Assembly: GCA_963989245.1 (NCBI GenBank)
Contig: OZ022355.1
Span: forward strand, 21,339,896-21,403,895
DNA from: Nansenia antarctica
Taxonomy: Eukaryota > Chordata > Actinopteri > Argentiniformes > Microstomatidae
Length of the DNA: 64,000 bases
Direction of reading: 5' to 3'
The notes beneath the pieces were generated by a model, which did not search any database, was not told the origin of the DNA, and was given only the letters and a program-made list of their open reading frames with translations. Positions 35,104 to 44,793 of this stretch are shown in pieces; positions within the stretch are counted from its first letter, which is position 1, and each line of letters begins with the position of its first letter. A program made the translations under genes and the position numbers.

Positions 35104-35492
35104 TATAAGAATATCAGGATATTAACAGTTAAAGAGAGGTACTATGATGTATCAGGATATTAACAGTTAAAGAGAGGTACTATGACTATGATGTATCAGG
35201 ATATTAACAGTTAAAGAGAGGTGCTATGGCTATGATGTATCAGGATATTAACAGTTAAAGAGAGGTGCTATGGCTATGATGTATCAGGATATTAACAGTT
35301 AAAGAGAGGTACTATGACTATGATGTATCAGGATATTAACAGTTAAAGAGAGGTACTATGGCTATGATGTATCAGGATATTAACAGTTAAAGAGAGGTAC
35401 TATGGCTATGATGTATCAGGATATTAACAGTTAAAGAGAGGTACTATGGCTATGATGTATCAGGATATTAACAGTTAAAGAGAGGTACTATG
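35104..35492. repeat. 44-bp minisatellite, about nine copies
   Basis: Units anchored on TAACAGTTAAAGAGAGGT occur at 35123, 35161, 35205, 35249, 35293, 35337, 35381, 35425 and 35469. The first interval is 38 bp and the rest 44 bp. Copies differ at one or two positions (GTACTATG or GTGCTATG). Confidence 0.95.
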
Positions 35493-36014
35493 GCATAGAT
35501 AACCCCAGGTTAGTTCTGTTCCATATTCTAGGCTGTCCACATTATATCACATGACGTATTTACTATGTATTATGTACCTATGTAATATACCTATGTACCT
35601 ATGTAATATGTACCTATGTGGCTAACGCAGTAGTTTAGCTTGTGTTGTTGCCTAGTAACAAGCTGCTTGTTATCGTTTGATTTCTTGCCAACATTCTAAA
35701 AGTTCTAAATTCTAAAGTTCTAAATTCTAAAGTTTTTTTTTTTTAAGAATCCAACACTGTAGAAAGAAAACAATCATGCAAGCGGCTTGTAGCTTAGCAA
35801 GCATACTGGACACACTGCCCTATACAAAGGATTAACATTGATTACAAAAACTAATGTTGTATGTACGATTTTGAATCAAAACATTTACCCAACAAACAAC
35901 AGTGCGTCCAGACTTAATAGTGTTTTTTTTCTGTCGGGAATTGTATAGGCAATGTGCAAGCGCATATGGCCCCTCCTCTCACACACTCCCTCCTCCACCC
36001 CTTCCCCATCTCCT
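35493..36014. other. Stretch without a supported gene
   Basis: Contains short ATGTACCTATGTAATAT repeats (35555-35620) and a poly-T run. Nothing coding is supported. Confidence 0.5.
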
Positions 36015-36024
36015 CATCGCCCTC

Positions 36025-36176
36025 ACCCCCATGAGGGAGGCAGGGAGAAGAGGGAGGGAGGCAGAGAGGAGAGAGAGGGAGGCAGGGAGAAGAGAGATGG
36101 AGGCAGGGAGGGGAGAGAGAGAGAGAGAGAGGGAGGGGAGAGAGAGAGAGGGAGGCAGGGAGGGGAGAGAGGCGAT
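36025..36176. repeat. GA-rich low-complexity tract
   Basis: GGGAGG / GAGAGA runs extend up to the target site of the Ty3/gypsy element. The long frames seen here on both strands are compositional. Confidence 0.9.
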
Positions 36177-36181
36177 AGAGG

Positions 36182-36333
36182 TGTTATGTATGTGGGACTG
36201 CGCCATTAAGAGGCACCGGAAGTTAGTGGGTTAACCCCGGTTGAAACGTGTTGTTGGAGTGCAAGATGGCGATGTGTGAAGACAATAAAGAGTTGACTGT
36301 TATCCAAGGTGCGGACAGTTATTGATCATAACA
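36182..36333 (+). repeat. 5' LTR
   Basis: 152 bp, TG...CA ends, with AATAAAGAGTTGAC near the 3' part. Unusually short for an LTR. Confidence 0.95.
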
Positions 36334-36348
36334 TTGGCGACGAGGATT

Positions 36349-37788
36349 ATGGATTCTCTACTCTCACCTCTTCCCCCGTTCCTCGCCCTGCCTGGCGATC
36401 CACCGGTCCCGTGGATTCGCTGGTGTGAGTCCTTCGAGACATTCATAGTAGCCGCCGCGTTGGCCGGTGCTAGTGACCAACGAAGAAAAGCCCTGCTGAT
36501 TCACTCACTGGGCAGCGAGGGACAGCAGATTTTTCGGTCTCTCGGACCCGCTCCGAGATACGCGGACTGTGTGACACTGCTCAATGGACATTTTGCTGCT
36601 CCACAGAATGTAATGCTCCGGCGGATAATGTTTCGCCAACGTCGGCAGCAGACGGGTGAGTCTATCCACCATTACGTGGCTGATCTGAGGGGACTAGCCA
36701 GCCTCTGTAAATTCGGGGTGCTGGAAGACGAACTGATACGGGATCAGCTGGCTGAATACACTTATAACTCAAAGCTCAGAGACAAGTTGTTAATGATGCC
36801 AGACGATCTAACTTTAGCTAAAGCTGTGGATTTAGCATTCCAGCTCGAGTCAGCAGCAGCCTTGAAGTCACAGCTAGCGCCCACCTCCAGCTCTTTTCCC
36901 CCCAGACCCATGCTACTAACTCAAATGGTGGCACCGCCCACGGAGCCTTCCGAGTCCGGTTTCCCAGAGGACGGCCTCAATGTGAACTTTGCTGCACGTC
37001 AGGGTACGACAACACGCCGGGCCTGTGGTAATTGTGGCTCATCATCACACCAAAGCCGAGCCCCAAACTGCCCTGCCAAGGGGCAGCAGTGTAAGCGCTG
37101 TGGCAGGCAGAACCATTTTGCCCGGGTCTGCCGCTCTACCCCCACAACAGACAGTCCACGGCCACAAGGTACACCGGGACGGCCCACACAGACGACTATC
37201 CATTCAGTGACTGCCACCCCCCGACCGGCTAAGTGGTGCACTGTTGAGCTGGATGGGGTTCGCCTCCCACTGCTGGTGGATACGGGGGCCTCCAGGTCGC
37301 TCATGAACGCTGCCACGGTACGGCGGCTCTTTCCACTCCGAACGCTCACTGCCAACGCCGAGGACCTATATGGCTATGGGCACTCCAAAATAGACATGGT
37401 GGGCACAATCGCCTTCACTGTGCGTTACGGGACTAAGGCCCTCCCCTCATTCACCTTTCAGGTGTCTCACCAGGGTTCTAACCTCATGGGTTTTGATTTG
37501 TTTTGCGAGCTGGGTTTCACCCTCATGGACAATGTTGGATCCGCCATCTTGTCTGTTGGCTCGCCGTGGGAACAACGCTGGCCTGCTCTATTCAGCGGTT
37601 TGGGCTGCTTCCCCGCCTTCAACCACCAGCCCCTCCTCAAGCCCGAGGTGCATCCGGTGATACAGCCCATACGCCGCCTGCCCCTCGCCCTACGCGACGA
37701 CGTCACCGCCGAGCTCCAGAAACTCCGGATGCGGGCATCATCGAGCGTGTCGATGCCTCCCCCTGGATTTCGAACCTGGTGGTGGTAA
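36349..37788 (+). CDS. Gag and protease of the Ty3/gypsy element
   Basis: The frame starts at ATG 36349, 15 bases after the left LTR. Gag is about 220 residues of capsid-like sequence (GHFAAPQNVMLRRIMF, RQQTGESIHHYVADL), followed by a cysteine-rich region (CGNCGSSSH and the zinc knuckle CKRCGRQNHFARVC, pattern CX2CX4HX4C). Then comes the aspartic protease with LLVDTGASRSLM. The frame enters the start of reverse transcriptase (PVIQPIRRLPLALRDD) and then loses it near 37728, where the next frame continues the RT sequence; one missing base explains this. The last 19 or so codons to 37788 are therefore out-of-frame readthrough. Confidence 0.88.
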   Translation: MDSLLSPLPPFLALPGDPPVPWIRWCESFETFIVAAALAGASDQRRKALLIHSLGSEGQQIFRSLGPAPRYADCVTLLNGHFAAPQNVMLRRIMFRQRRQQTGESIHHYVADLRGLASLCKFGVLEDELIRDQLAEYTYNSKLRDKLLMMPDDLTLAKAVDLAFQLESAAALKSQLAPTSSSFPPRPMLLTQMVAPPTEPSESGFPEDGLNVNFAARQGTTTRRACGNCGSSSHQSRAPNCPAKGQQCKRCGRQNHFARVCRSTPTTDSPRPQGTPGRPTQTTIHSVTATPRPAKWCTVELDGVRLPLLVDTGASRSLMNAATVRRLFPLRTLTANAEDLYGYGHSKIDMVGTIAFTVRYGTKALPSFTFQVSHQGSNLMGFDLFCELGFTLMDNVGSAILSVGSPWEQRWPALFSGLGCFPAFNHQPLLKPEVHPVIQPIRRLPLALRDDVTAELQKLRMRASSSVSMPPPGFRTWWW

Positions 37789-39808
37789 AGAAAAAGTTAG
37801 GGGGCCTGCGTCCGTGCATCGATCTCAAGTCAGTCAACAAGGCAGTGATCCCGGACAGGTTCCCGCTGCCCACGGTGGAGGAGCTGGCTGCACATTTCTA
37901 CGGCTCCTCTGTGTTCTCGAAACTCGACCTTCGCCAAGGCTACCTACAGGTTCCGCTGCACCCCGACAGCCGCAACCTGACAGCTTTCGTGACGCATGGC
38001 GGGGTGTTCCGCTACACCCGCATGCCCTTCGGTCTCAGCTCAGCCCCCAGCTGTTTCCAGAAGATCATGACCACCATCTTCGCCGGCATCCCGGGCGTGG
38101 TCGTCTTCCTGGACGACATAGTGGTCCATGGTGCGACACCGGACGTCCATGACGAGTGCCTGGCGTCCAGCCGGTGCTGGCATTCTTTGACCTGGCGAGC
38201 CCCACACTCGTGACGAGTGATGCATCCAACACGGCGATCGGGGCGGTGCTGTCCCAGATCCAGGGGGGCACGGAACGCCCGGTGGCATTCGTCTCTCGGT
38301 CCCTCAACACAGCTGAACAAAAGTACTCGGTGGGGGAGCGAGAGGCGCTAGCCTGCGTCTGGGCGTGCGAGCGGTGGCATATGTATGTGTACGGGCGACA
38401 CTTTACATTGCGAACTGACCACCAGGCTCTCACGGCCCTGCTCGCAACTTCAGGTTCGGGCCACAAGCCGTTGAGGATCTACCGCTGGTCGGAGAGGCTT
38501 CAACCATATGACTTCACCACACTGTTTACCCCCGGCAGGGAAAATGTAGTGGCTGACCTGCTCTCCCGAGCCACCCCCGTCCCAGCACTCGGCGGCCCCA
38601 ACCCCGGCCCGTTGCCCAACAAGGGCCCAGACGAGATGGAGCTCGTGCTCATGCTTCACGCCCCACTCCAGGCCACGGTTTCCCTGGAGGACCTTCAGCG
38701 CGCGTCGACAGAGGACCCCACGCTCTCCCATCTCCGCACTTACATCCGGGAGGGTTGGCCCACGAAAGTGCCGGAGGAGCTGGCGCCTTTTCATCGGGTC
38801 AGGAATGAACGGACCTGCTGGAACGGTGTCTGTGTGGCCCGGGGGCTCCGCACGTTCATCCCCAGCGACCTCAGGGCGCGCGTCCTCGCCATGGCGCACG
38901 AGGGCCACCTGGGCATTGTAAAGGTGAAGCAGCGCTGCAGGGATTTGGTGTGGTGGCCGGGCATAGACCGTGATATCGAGATGATGGTGAAGGAGTGCAC
39001 GGCCTGCCTGGTCAGTGGGAAGACGGGCCCGCCACCCTCACCACCCCTACAGCCCTTGCAGTGGCCACCCACGCCTTGGGAGCACATCCAGCTGGACATA
39101 TGTGGCGAACTTCATGGCGTCCCACACCACCAACGTTTCCTCCTAGTGGCCTACGACCTCCACTCAAAGTGGCCAGAGGTGGTCGCCACGGGGTCCGTAA
39201 CAGCTCGGGTGGTCACTGACTTCCTCTCCTCTCTGTTTGCTCGTGGGGCAATCCAAACGCCATCACAACTGATAATGGCCCGCAGTTTGTCTCAGCGGAG
39301 TTTGCCGTCTTCGTGGAGGAAAGGGGGATCAAACACATACGTACGGCGTTCTACCACCCGGAGGCAAATGGGGGGGTCGAGCGTTTTAACCAGACTCTGA
39401 AGAATGGGGTCAGAGCACACCTGGCAGATGGCCTGCCGTTCTCAGCCGCGCTGCTCCGCACCCTGCTTCACTACAGAGCAACGCCGCACTCAACTACCGG
39501 CAGCTCCCCAGCCCTCCTGATGATGGGCCGTGAGCTGCAGCTTCCTCTGAAGTTGGTCGTTCTGGTCTGCGCCGATGAAGGTCACCGCTCAGCTGGGGCC
39601 AGCCTCGTTTCGCCTGGACGACGGATCACGGTGGCACGCAAGCCGGCTTCGGAAGGTGGCATCGCCTCCCATCATAGACCCAGAACAACCGCAGGGTCCA
39701 GCTGAGTTCCCACCTGAACTGGTGGAGGCCGGGGTTCGCCCAGAGGCTCGTCCGGCCCGTGCCCGGGTCAGACCAGCACACCTGAGAGACTATACCGTGG
39801 ACTGGTGA
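37728..39808 (+). pseudogene. Pol (RT, RNase H, integrase) of the Ty3/gypsy element, several breaks
   Basis: After the frame change at about 37728, RT runs with GIIERVDASPWISN, FSKLDLRQGYLQV, MPFGLSSAP and the catalytic FLDD (about 38110-38121). Near 38157 the thumb and connection are missing, and another frame begins at RNase H (TSDASNTAIGAVLSQ, RTDHQALTALL). Integrase follows with a zinc region (AHEGHLG ... CTACLV) and LDICGEL for the first acidic residue. Near 39255 the frame changes again before the second acidic residue, continuing with HPEANGGVERF (the glutamate). A further deletion near 39560-39580 precedes the C-terminal tail, ending DYTVDW at 39808. The element cannot make functional Pol. 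Confidence 0.88.
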
Positions 39809-39960
39809 ACCCAAGGGTAAGGTTTAGTGCATAGCCTGTTCAGTGGCAGAATAACCCACATGGCTATGCTGGTGACTGGCAGTCTACCCAGTTCATCAAG
39901 GTTAAAAAAGTTTGATAATTATAATGTTGTGTTCTTCTGGTTCCTGTGGGGGGGGGTAAA

Positions 39961-40112
39961 TGTTATGTATGTGGGACTGCGCCTTTAAGAGGCACCGGAA
40001 GTTAGTGGGTTAACCCCGGTTGAAACGTGTTGTTGGAGTGCAAGATGGCGATGTGTGAAGACAATAAAGAGTTGACTGTTATCCAAGGTGCGGACAGTTA
40101 TTGATCATAACA
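39961..40112 (+). repeat. 3' LTR
   Basis: Near-identical partner of the 5' LTR, preceded by a G-rich polypurine-like tract and followed by the AGAGG duplication. Confidence 0.95.
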
Positions 40113-40117
40113 AGAGG

Positions 40118-40375
40118 GAGGATGATTTATGTTTCTGCCCCTGCATGGTGCTGGGGGGTTTCAGTCAGAAGCCTTTGTTTGCAGATTTTGGTGTGAGCCG
40201 TCAGTGACTATTGTGAGAGTAGCTCAGTGTTCAGATTTGAATGTGTCTTTAGTTCAGAACGTTGCTGGACTTTGTTGTTACTTTGTTGCTTTTACCTTTC
40301 AGAACCCTGAACACCACGTGACCCGCAGGTGGATCTGCAACAATGTAGCCGATCATGACGTAATGGAACACTGAG
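40118..40375 (+). other. Exon-like copy 1 with upstream intron-like sequence
   Basis: A pyrimidine-rich stretch ending TTTTACCTTTCAG (40302) leads into 73 bases encoding NPEHHVTRRWICNN ... and a stop. The last 75 bases (40301-40375) are identical to 41652-41726. I do not recognise the host gene. The preceding 180 bases look like intron. Confidence 0.45.
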
Positions 40376-41397
40376 AGAATCAGCCCTTTTCTGATGGCAT
40401 ATTATAAAATATGCTGACGACACTGCAATTCTAAGTCTCCTTGATAAAGATACAGACCCCTCGGTGCTCCATGATGAGATTAATATATTCACTAAATGGT
40501 GCGACAGCAACCATCTCATCTTAAACCCCACCAAAACTCAGGAGGTTGTGTTAGACCCAAGGCAGGTAACTGACCATGAGCCTGTGGTCGTTAAAGACCA
40601 AACAATCATCCAGGTGCCCTCTTATAAGTACTTAGGTATTCAGTTAGACAACCATCTCTGCTGGAATACACACTTAGACAGCTTATGTAACAAACTACAG
40701 CAGAGGCTTTATCACCTGAGGCGACTCAGACTTTATGGGGTGAGAAAGCAGATCATGAGAATTTTCTATCAGTCCATTGTTGAAAGTGTAATCAGATATG
40801 GAATAATTGTGTGGTTTGGCAACTTAACTGTACAACAAAAAAACTGACTAGTCAGCATTCACAAAACAGCTATGAAAATTGTAGGTGAAAGAGACTATGT
40901 GATCCTAAATAAACTATATGAAAAAGCTGTCCTGGACAAGGCTAACAAGATAATCGCAGACCCCCAACATCCGCTCTCCACAGAATACGAAGTTCTCCCC
41001 CTAGGTAGAAGGCTTCGCATGCCAAGATGTAACTATAAGCTCTTAAAACTATCATTTGTCCCATTCTCCATTAAACTAATCAATTCTCTCAAGCAGAAAC
41101 GATGATTAGGACATGATCACCAGCACCTGCACTTTATCTTAGACACCACTTGAAGGGCCATGTGCAATATTCGAAAATCACCACTTGAAGGGTTATGTGC
41201 AATATATATTTATACCAAATGATGCCATGTCCAGGTGGAAACTGCTGCCAATGTCACTCAATGTTTGTTGCTGTCCTGTTGTTTACTTTGTCTACTGTAT
41301 GTTGTATGTATCGTCACTGTTGCACTTGAAGCATGAAAGTACCATGCCCAAGACAAATTTCCCCTCGGGGACAATAAAGTACAATCAATCAATCAAT
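40376..41397 (+). mobile_element. 5'-truncated LINE (CR1/L2/Rex1 group)
   Basis: It begins just before the reverse-transcriptase catalytic box and ends with a 3' UTR (GGGGACAATAAAG) and TCAA repeats up to 41397, so it is strongly truncated at the 5' side as LINE copies often are. Confidence 0.85.
40407..41105 (+). pseudogene. LINE reverse transcriptase C-terminal part, one nonsense codon
   Basis: The frame starts with the catalytic YADDT box (aspartates at 40416-40421) and continues with LNPTKTQEVVLD, YKYLGIQLDNHLCW and the thumb LRRLRLYG, ending KLINSLKQKR at 41105. TGA at 40845-40847 breaks it once; the frame resumes unchanged. The palm N-terminal to the box and the endonuclease are absent, so it is inactive. 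Confidence 0.85.
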
Positions 41398-41726
41398 TGT
41401 GATCCTCGACGACGACGACGATGAGGAGGGAGAAACGCCCCAGCCTTCGTCCTCCACCTCCTCCTCCTCCTCCTTCTCCTACCAGCCCAAATCCTATGCC
41501 AACCACCAGCCCCTCCCCCTCCCCCCTACTCACATCACCCCTCCAAAGAGCCACCAGCCGCCCCCCCCGACACACATCACCCAGTCACCCTTCGCCACGG
41601 CCAAGAAGGAGACCCACATCCTGCAGGCTGAGAACCAGAGGCTGTATACTGAGAACCCTGAACACCACGTGACCCGCAGGTGGATCTGCAACAATGTAGC
41701 CGATCATGACGTAATGGAACACTGAG
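41398..41726 (+). pseudogene. Unknown coding fragment, spliced-looking copy 2 of the NPEHHV exon
   Basis: A continuous 108-codon frame: acidic (DDDDDEEG), then proline/serine-rich (HITPPKSHQPPPP), then KKETHILQAENQRLYTENPEHH, ending DVMEH. The last 75 bases equal the exon at 40301-40375, but here they follow coding sequence directly where copy 1 has an intron-like acceptor. This suggests either a retrocopied, spliced mRNA piece or an exon-fused duplicate. I do not recognise the gene. Confidence 0.45.
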
Positions 41727-43690
41727 TACCGCAGCTACATGAGCAGTCAACATGAGCAGTCGCATCTCTCAACGCTCCTGCTGCTGCTTCGACAACAATG
41801 CAACGGCGAGGATTATTCCACACTTTCTCCTGTTCCTTCTGTGGATTACGGATTTATACATTAAATCACTACAGAACTTACATCTTATGGAGAAGGAGAC
41901 AAACTTTATTGGAAAAAATGAGACCCATAGCGACTTTTATCTCCACGCCGCAAAGAAGTATTTAAACTTCGGAGCGGCAACTATTCACACGACGCTGACT
42001 GCTGACCTGACGCGGAAGAACAAGCCCCCGGCAGGTAGAATGGACCGAAGGACCATGATCTGTCTCTATCTACTTCTCTCGGGAGACATTCAGCTGAATC
42101 CCGGTCCAGTTACAACCAGGCAGGCTACACGTTTGGCCAGAGAGCAGCTGTGCCTTTCCCAGGCAACTGTTGCTAGCGACGCCATTGTCGTCAAACCGGC
42201 ACCAGCAGCGGACTTCCTGGATTCAGACGAGGCTATCAAAACAAAGGGTAGCTATGCTAACAACATTAGCCCCCCACCTAGCTTCCACCAGCTATCCAGT
42301 GAACACAGAGGCGTCACCACCACCACCGCCGCCTCGGACGAGACCGAGGACCCCCAGCCCCCTCACACAACCCCCATTGATGTCCCATCTCCAACCACCG
42401 AGACCTGGGGAGACTACGGCTACTTCCCGGCCTTCAATGCAGTTTTCATGGCTCGTTTCACCGAGTCCTGGAGGCAGCTTACGGCCGGTATAAACACCAC
42501 CAACGACGTCCCCCTCCACCACCCGGCGACGACCCTCCCTCCCCCACCCGGCGACGACCCCCCTCCCCCCTCCCTCCCCCACCCGGCGACGACCCCCCCT
42601 CCTCCACCCGGAGACTCTCTACCGAAACCGTTGAACAATGGGCAACCCCCCCCATCCCACAATCCTCAACTTGACGATGACCTGAATGGAGACTATTTCC
42701 AAGTCAAGGACATGAACACTCTTTTTGGACACAGCAGTAAGGGCCTGCATATTGTTCACCTTAATGTGAACAGTCTTGTGCCTAAACTGGACCAAATCAG
42801 AGAAATGTTCCATGACAGCAAGGTTCACATTTTGAGCTTCTCTGAGACCAAGTTTGATGAATCAATCAAAGACCCAGAGATTGAAATAGTAAACTACACA
42901 GTCATCAGAAACGACAGGAACAGGTATGGGGGTGGTGTCTGCATGTACATTCACAACGATATTATCTTTAACACCCGGTATGACCTGAATCGTGACAAAT
43001 TAGAATCTGTTTGGGTTGAAATTATCTTTAACAAAGCAAAACCGGTGCTGGTTGGTACTATCTACAGACCTCCCGATCAGAATGATTTCTATGATATTCT
43101 TGAGGGGTGCTTGGATGACGTTGACTGTGTGGAAAAGATTCTTATTGGGGATTGGAACACGGACATGCTCAGAAATGAAGCATCCGGCTTCAAATCCTTC
43201 ACTAGGTTTTCTGAATTACACGGTCTCCGCCAACAAATTACCAAACCCACTAGGGTGTGTATTTCTACTCAAACCACCATAGATCTCATTCTAACATCGG
43301 ATGAGTCCAAAATCTCCAAGAGTGGGGTTATTGTATGTGGGCTAAGTGATCATTACATGATCTTTTGCACTCGTAAAAAGCATAAACCCAAGGCTGGCGG
43401 TCATAAAACTGTAACCACTAGATCCCTTAAATCCTATTCTAGTGATGGATGTATGTTTATATTGTAGATAGTACTAGTTATTTGTCTGTATTATCTTGTA
43501 GATAGTACTAGTTTTTTTGTCTGTCTTACATGTAACGATGAATTGAGAATCAAGGACCCCAATTGAAATAAGCCAGTGGCTTTCTTGGGTTTTTATCCTG
43601 TTAGTTGACCTTGTATGTAATATGTACTTTCATGTACCTACTTCTGCAAATCTTCTAATAAAGTTTTCCATCAATCAATCAAAAGCTCCA
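41727..43690 (+). mobile_element. LINE with endonuclease but no reverse transcriptase
   Basis: It has an N-terminal region, an AP-type endonuclease, and then directly a LINE 3' UTR (AATAAAG, TCAATCAATCAA tail at about 43672-43682). The RT is lost by internal deletion. A short duplicated segment around TAGATAGTACTAG occurs at 43465-43515. Confidence 0.75.
41752..43467 (+). CDS. LINE ORF: 2A-like motif plus AP endonuclease, RT deleted
   Basis: A 571-codon frame. At 42082-42108 it encodes GDIQLNPGP, a close variant of the D-x-E-x-NPGP ribosome-skipping (2A) motif known near the N-terminus of some CR1-like LINEs. A proline-rich low-complexity region (DDPPPPS, 42540-42640) follows. The endonuclease has HLNVNSLVPKLDQI, SFSETKFDESI, RYGGGVCMYI, GTIYRPPDQ, IGDWNTD and GLSDHYMIFC, covering the usual catalytic blocks. 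The frame ends about 30 residues later with a short unrelated tail, where an intact element would continue into RT. Start chosen is the first ATG of the frame; a later ATG (MDRRTM) just before the 2A motif is also plausible. Confidence 0.82.
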   Translation: MSSRISQRSCCCFDNNATARIIPHFLLFLLWITDLYIKSLQNLHLMEKETNFIGKNETHSDFYLHAAKKYLNFGAATIHTTLTADLTRKNKPPAGRMDRRTMICLYLLLSGDIQLNPGPVTTRQATRLAREQLCLSQATVASDAIVVKPAPAADFLDSDEAIKTKGSYANNISPPPSFHQLSSEHRGVTTTTAASDETEDPQPPHTTPIDVPSPTTETWGDYGYFPAFNAVFMARFTESWRQLTAGINTTNDVPLHHPATTLPPPPGDDPPPPSLPHPATTPPPPPGDSLPKPLNNGQPPPSHNPQLDDDLNGDYFQVKDMNTLFGHSSKGLHIVHLNVNSLVPKLDQIREMFHDSKVHILSFSETKFDESIKDPEIEIVNYTVIRNDRNRYGGGVCMYIHNDIIFNTRYDLNRDKLESVWVEIIFNKAKPVLVGTIYRPPDQNDFYDILEGCLDDVDCVEKILIGDWNTDMLRNEASGFKSFTRFSELHGLRQQITKPTRVCISTQTTIDLILTSDESKISKSGVIVCGLSDHYMIFCTRKKHKPKAGGHKTVTTRSLKSYSSDGCMFIL

Positions 43691-44785
43691 GATGTATACT
43701 ATGAGGATCACTTGACATAGAAACAAGAAAGATGGAAAAGAATCACACAAAAGGTTTGAAAGAGCTGTACCTCTGGCTTTTGATAAGACTCCTGAACTGT
43801 AATTGGAATTGGATGTTTTTATTTTATGTGACAACAAAAATAGAAGTAATCAAGTTTGTCCAAGTTACTCATGTTCATGTTCCCCCCTACAATGTATTTT
43901 CTCATTGACCTGTGACTTCCCAATTTACTGTAGATGCCTGACGTTTGTTCAAGTGGCAAACCCAATGCAGTGCATGTCATTTCCCCCTCTTACGTTAGAG
44001 TTGTACCTCACTGCTGGGTCGTGCACAAACCATATCCACACTCACTGTGGTCAGAAGGGTGTTGCTATAGTGGCAATGTAATTCCCTAGTTTGCTTGTTT
44101 CTTTTTCATGCAGTCAAAATCCAATTTGACTTTTTGATTTCAAACATTTGGAAGAACAAGAGACAAGCCTTCAGAAACAGGTGGGTAGACTCCTTGGTCA
44201 ATTCCAGTTAAAGCTCTGTTCCATACAAAATATATATTGTGGCTATATGAAATAAGGAATTCTATTCTTCTTAAGGTGCATTTGACCATTGTACTTGATA
44301 AGCAAAATGTTGGTTGATGGGGAAAGTGTGTTTTTTTTTCATCATGCAGTCAAACTACAATTTGATTTAATAACAAACATTTGGAGAAGAAGAAAAGGAA
44401 TAGGCCTACTGTGACCTCAAACAGGTGGGTAGACTCCTTGGTCAATTCCAGTTAAAGCTCTGTTACATAATATACAATATATTGTGGCTATAGTGTTTTG
44501 ATAGTAAAATGCTTTGAGAATCAATGGTTACAATGGTTATACATATACATCTGTGTAATGTAAAAAAAAAAAAACATCTTGAGCTGTAGTGATTGTACAA
44601 TACAGATAAAACATTGTGTAGGTGCAGATACTTTTTTTAATTGCTTCCCGAATTCACTTTCATGCATGATTATGGTGGGGATGTTTTTTTTATTGACTTT
44701 GTGACATTCTGTGACAAATAGTGCTCTCTGCTGGTGAAGCAACCAAACAGGCTCACCTCAGGTCCTCGTCAATGTGGTTGAAGGG
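43691..44785. repeat. Unassigned stretch with a 236-bp-period duplication
   Basis: Blocks 44107-44247 and 44343-44492 are similar: CATGCAGTCAAA at the start, AACAGGTGGGTAGACTCC in the middle, TTGTGGCTATA at the end. Each has an acceptor-like and a donor-like site around a body of about 65 bases, as in a duplicated exon. No gene is recognised in the rest. Confidence 0.6.
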
Positions 44786-44793
44786 ATAATAGA

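Larger units (their letters stand above)
36182..40112 (+). mobile_element. Ty3/gypsy LTR retrotransposon with 152-bp LTRs
   Basis: LTRs at 36182-36333 and 39961-40112 are both 152 bp, begin TGTTATGT and end CATAACA, and differ at one position by eye (CGCCATTAAG against CGCCTTTAAG). They are flanked by AGAGG on both sides (36177-36181 and 40113-40117), a 5-bp target duplication. A primer-binding-site-like TTGGCGACGAGGAT follows the left LTR; a G-run purine tract (about 39948-39956) precedes the right one. Each LTR contains AATAAA. The order gag, protease, reverse transcriptase, RNase H, integrase is that of Ty3/gypsy. Confidence 0.95.

Noticed and set aside
35902..36234. Arg/Glu-rich frames on plus and a Ser/Pro/Leu-rich frame on minus
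   Set aside because: They lie in a GA-rich low-complexity tract directly before the Ty3/gypsy LTR.
42292..42662. Glycine-rich minus-strand frames
   Set aside because: Antisense of the proline-rich region of the LINE ORF.
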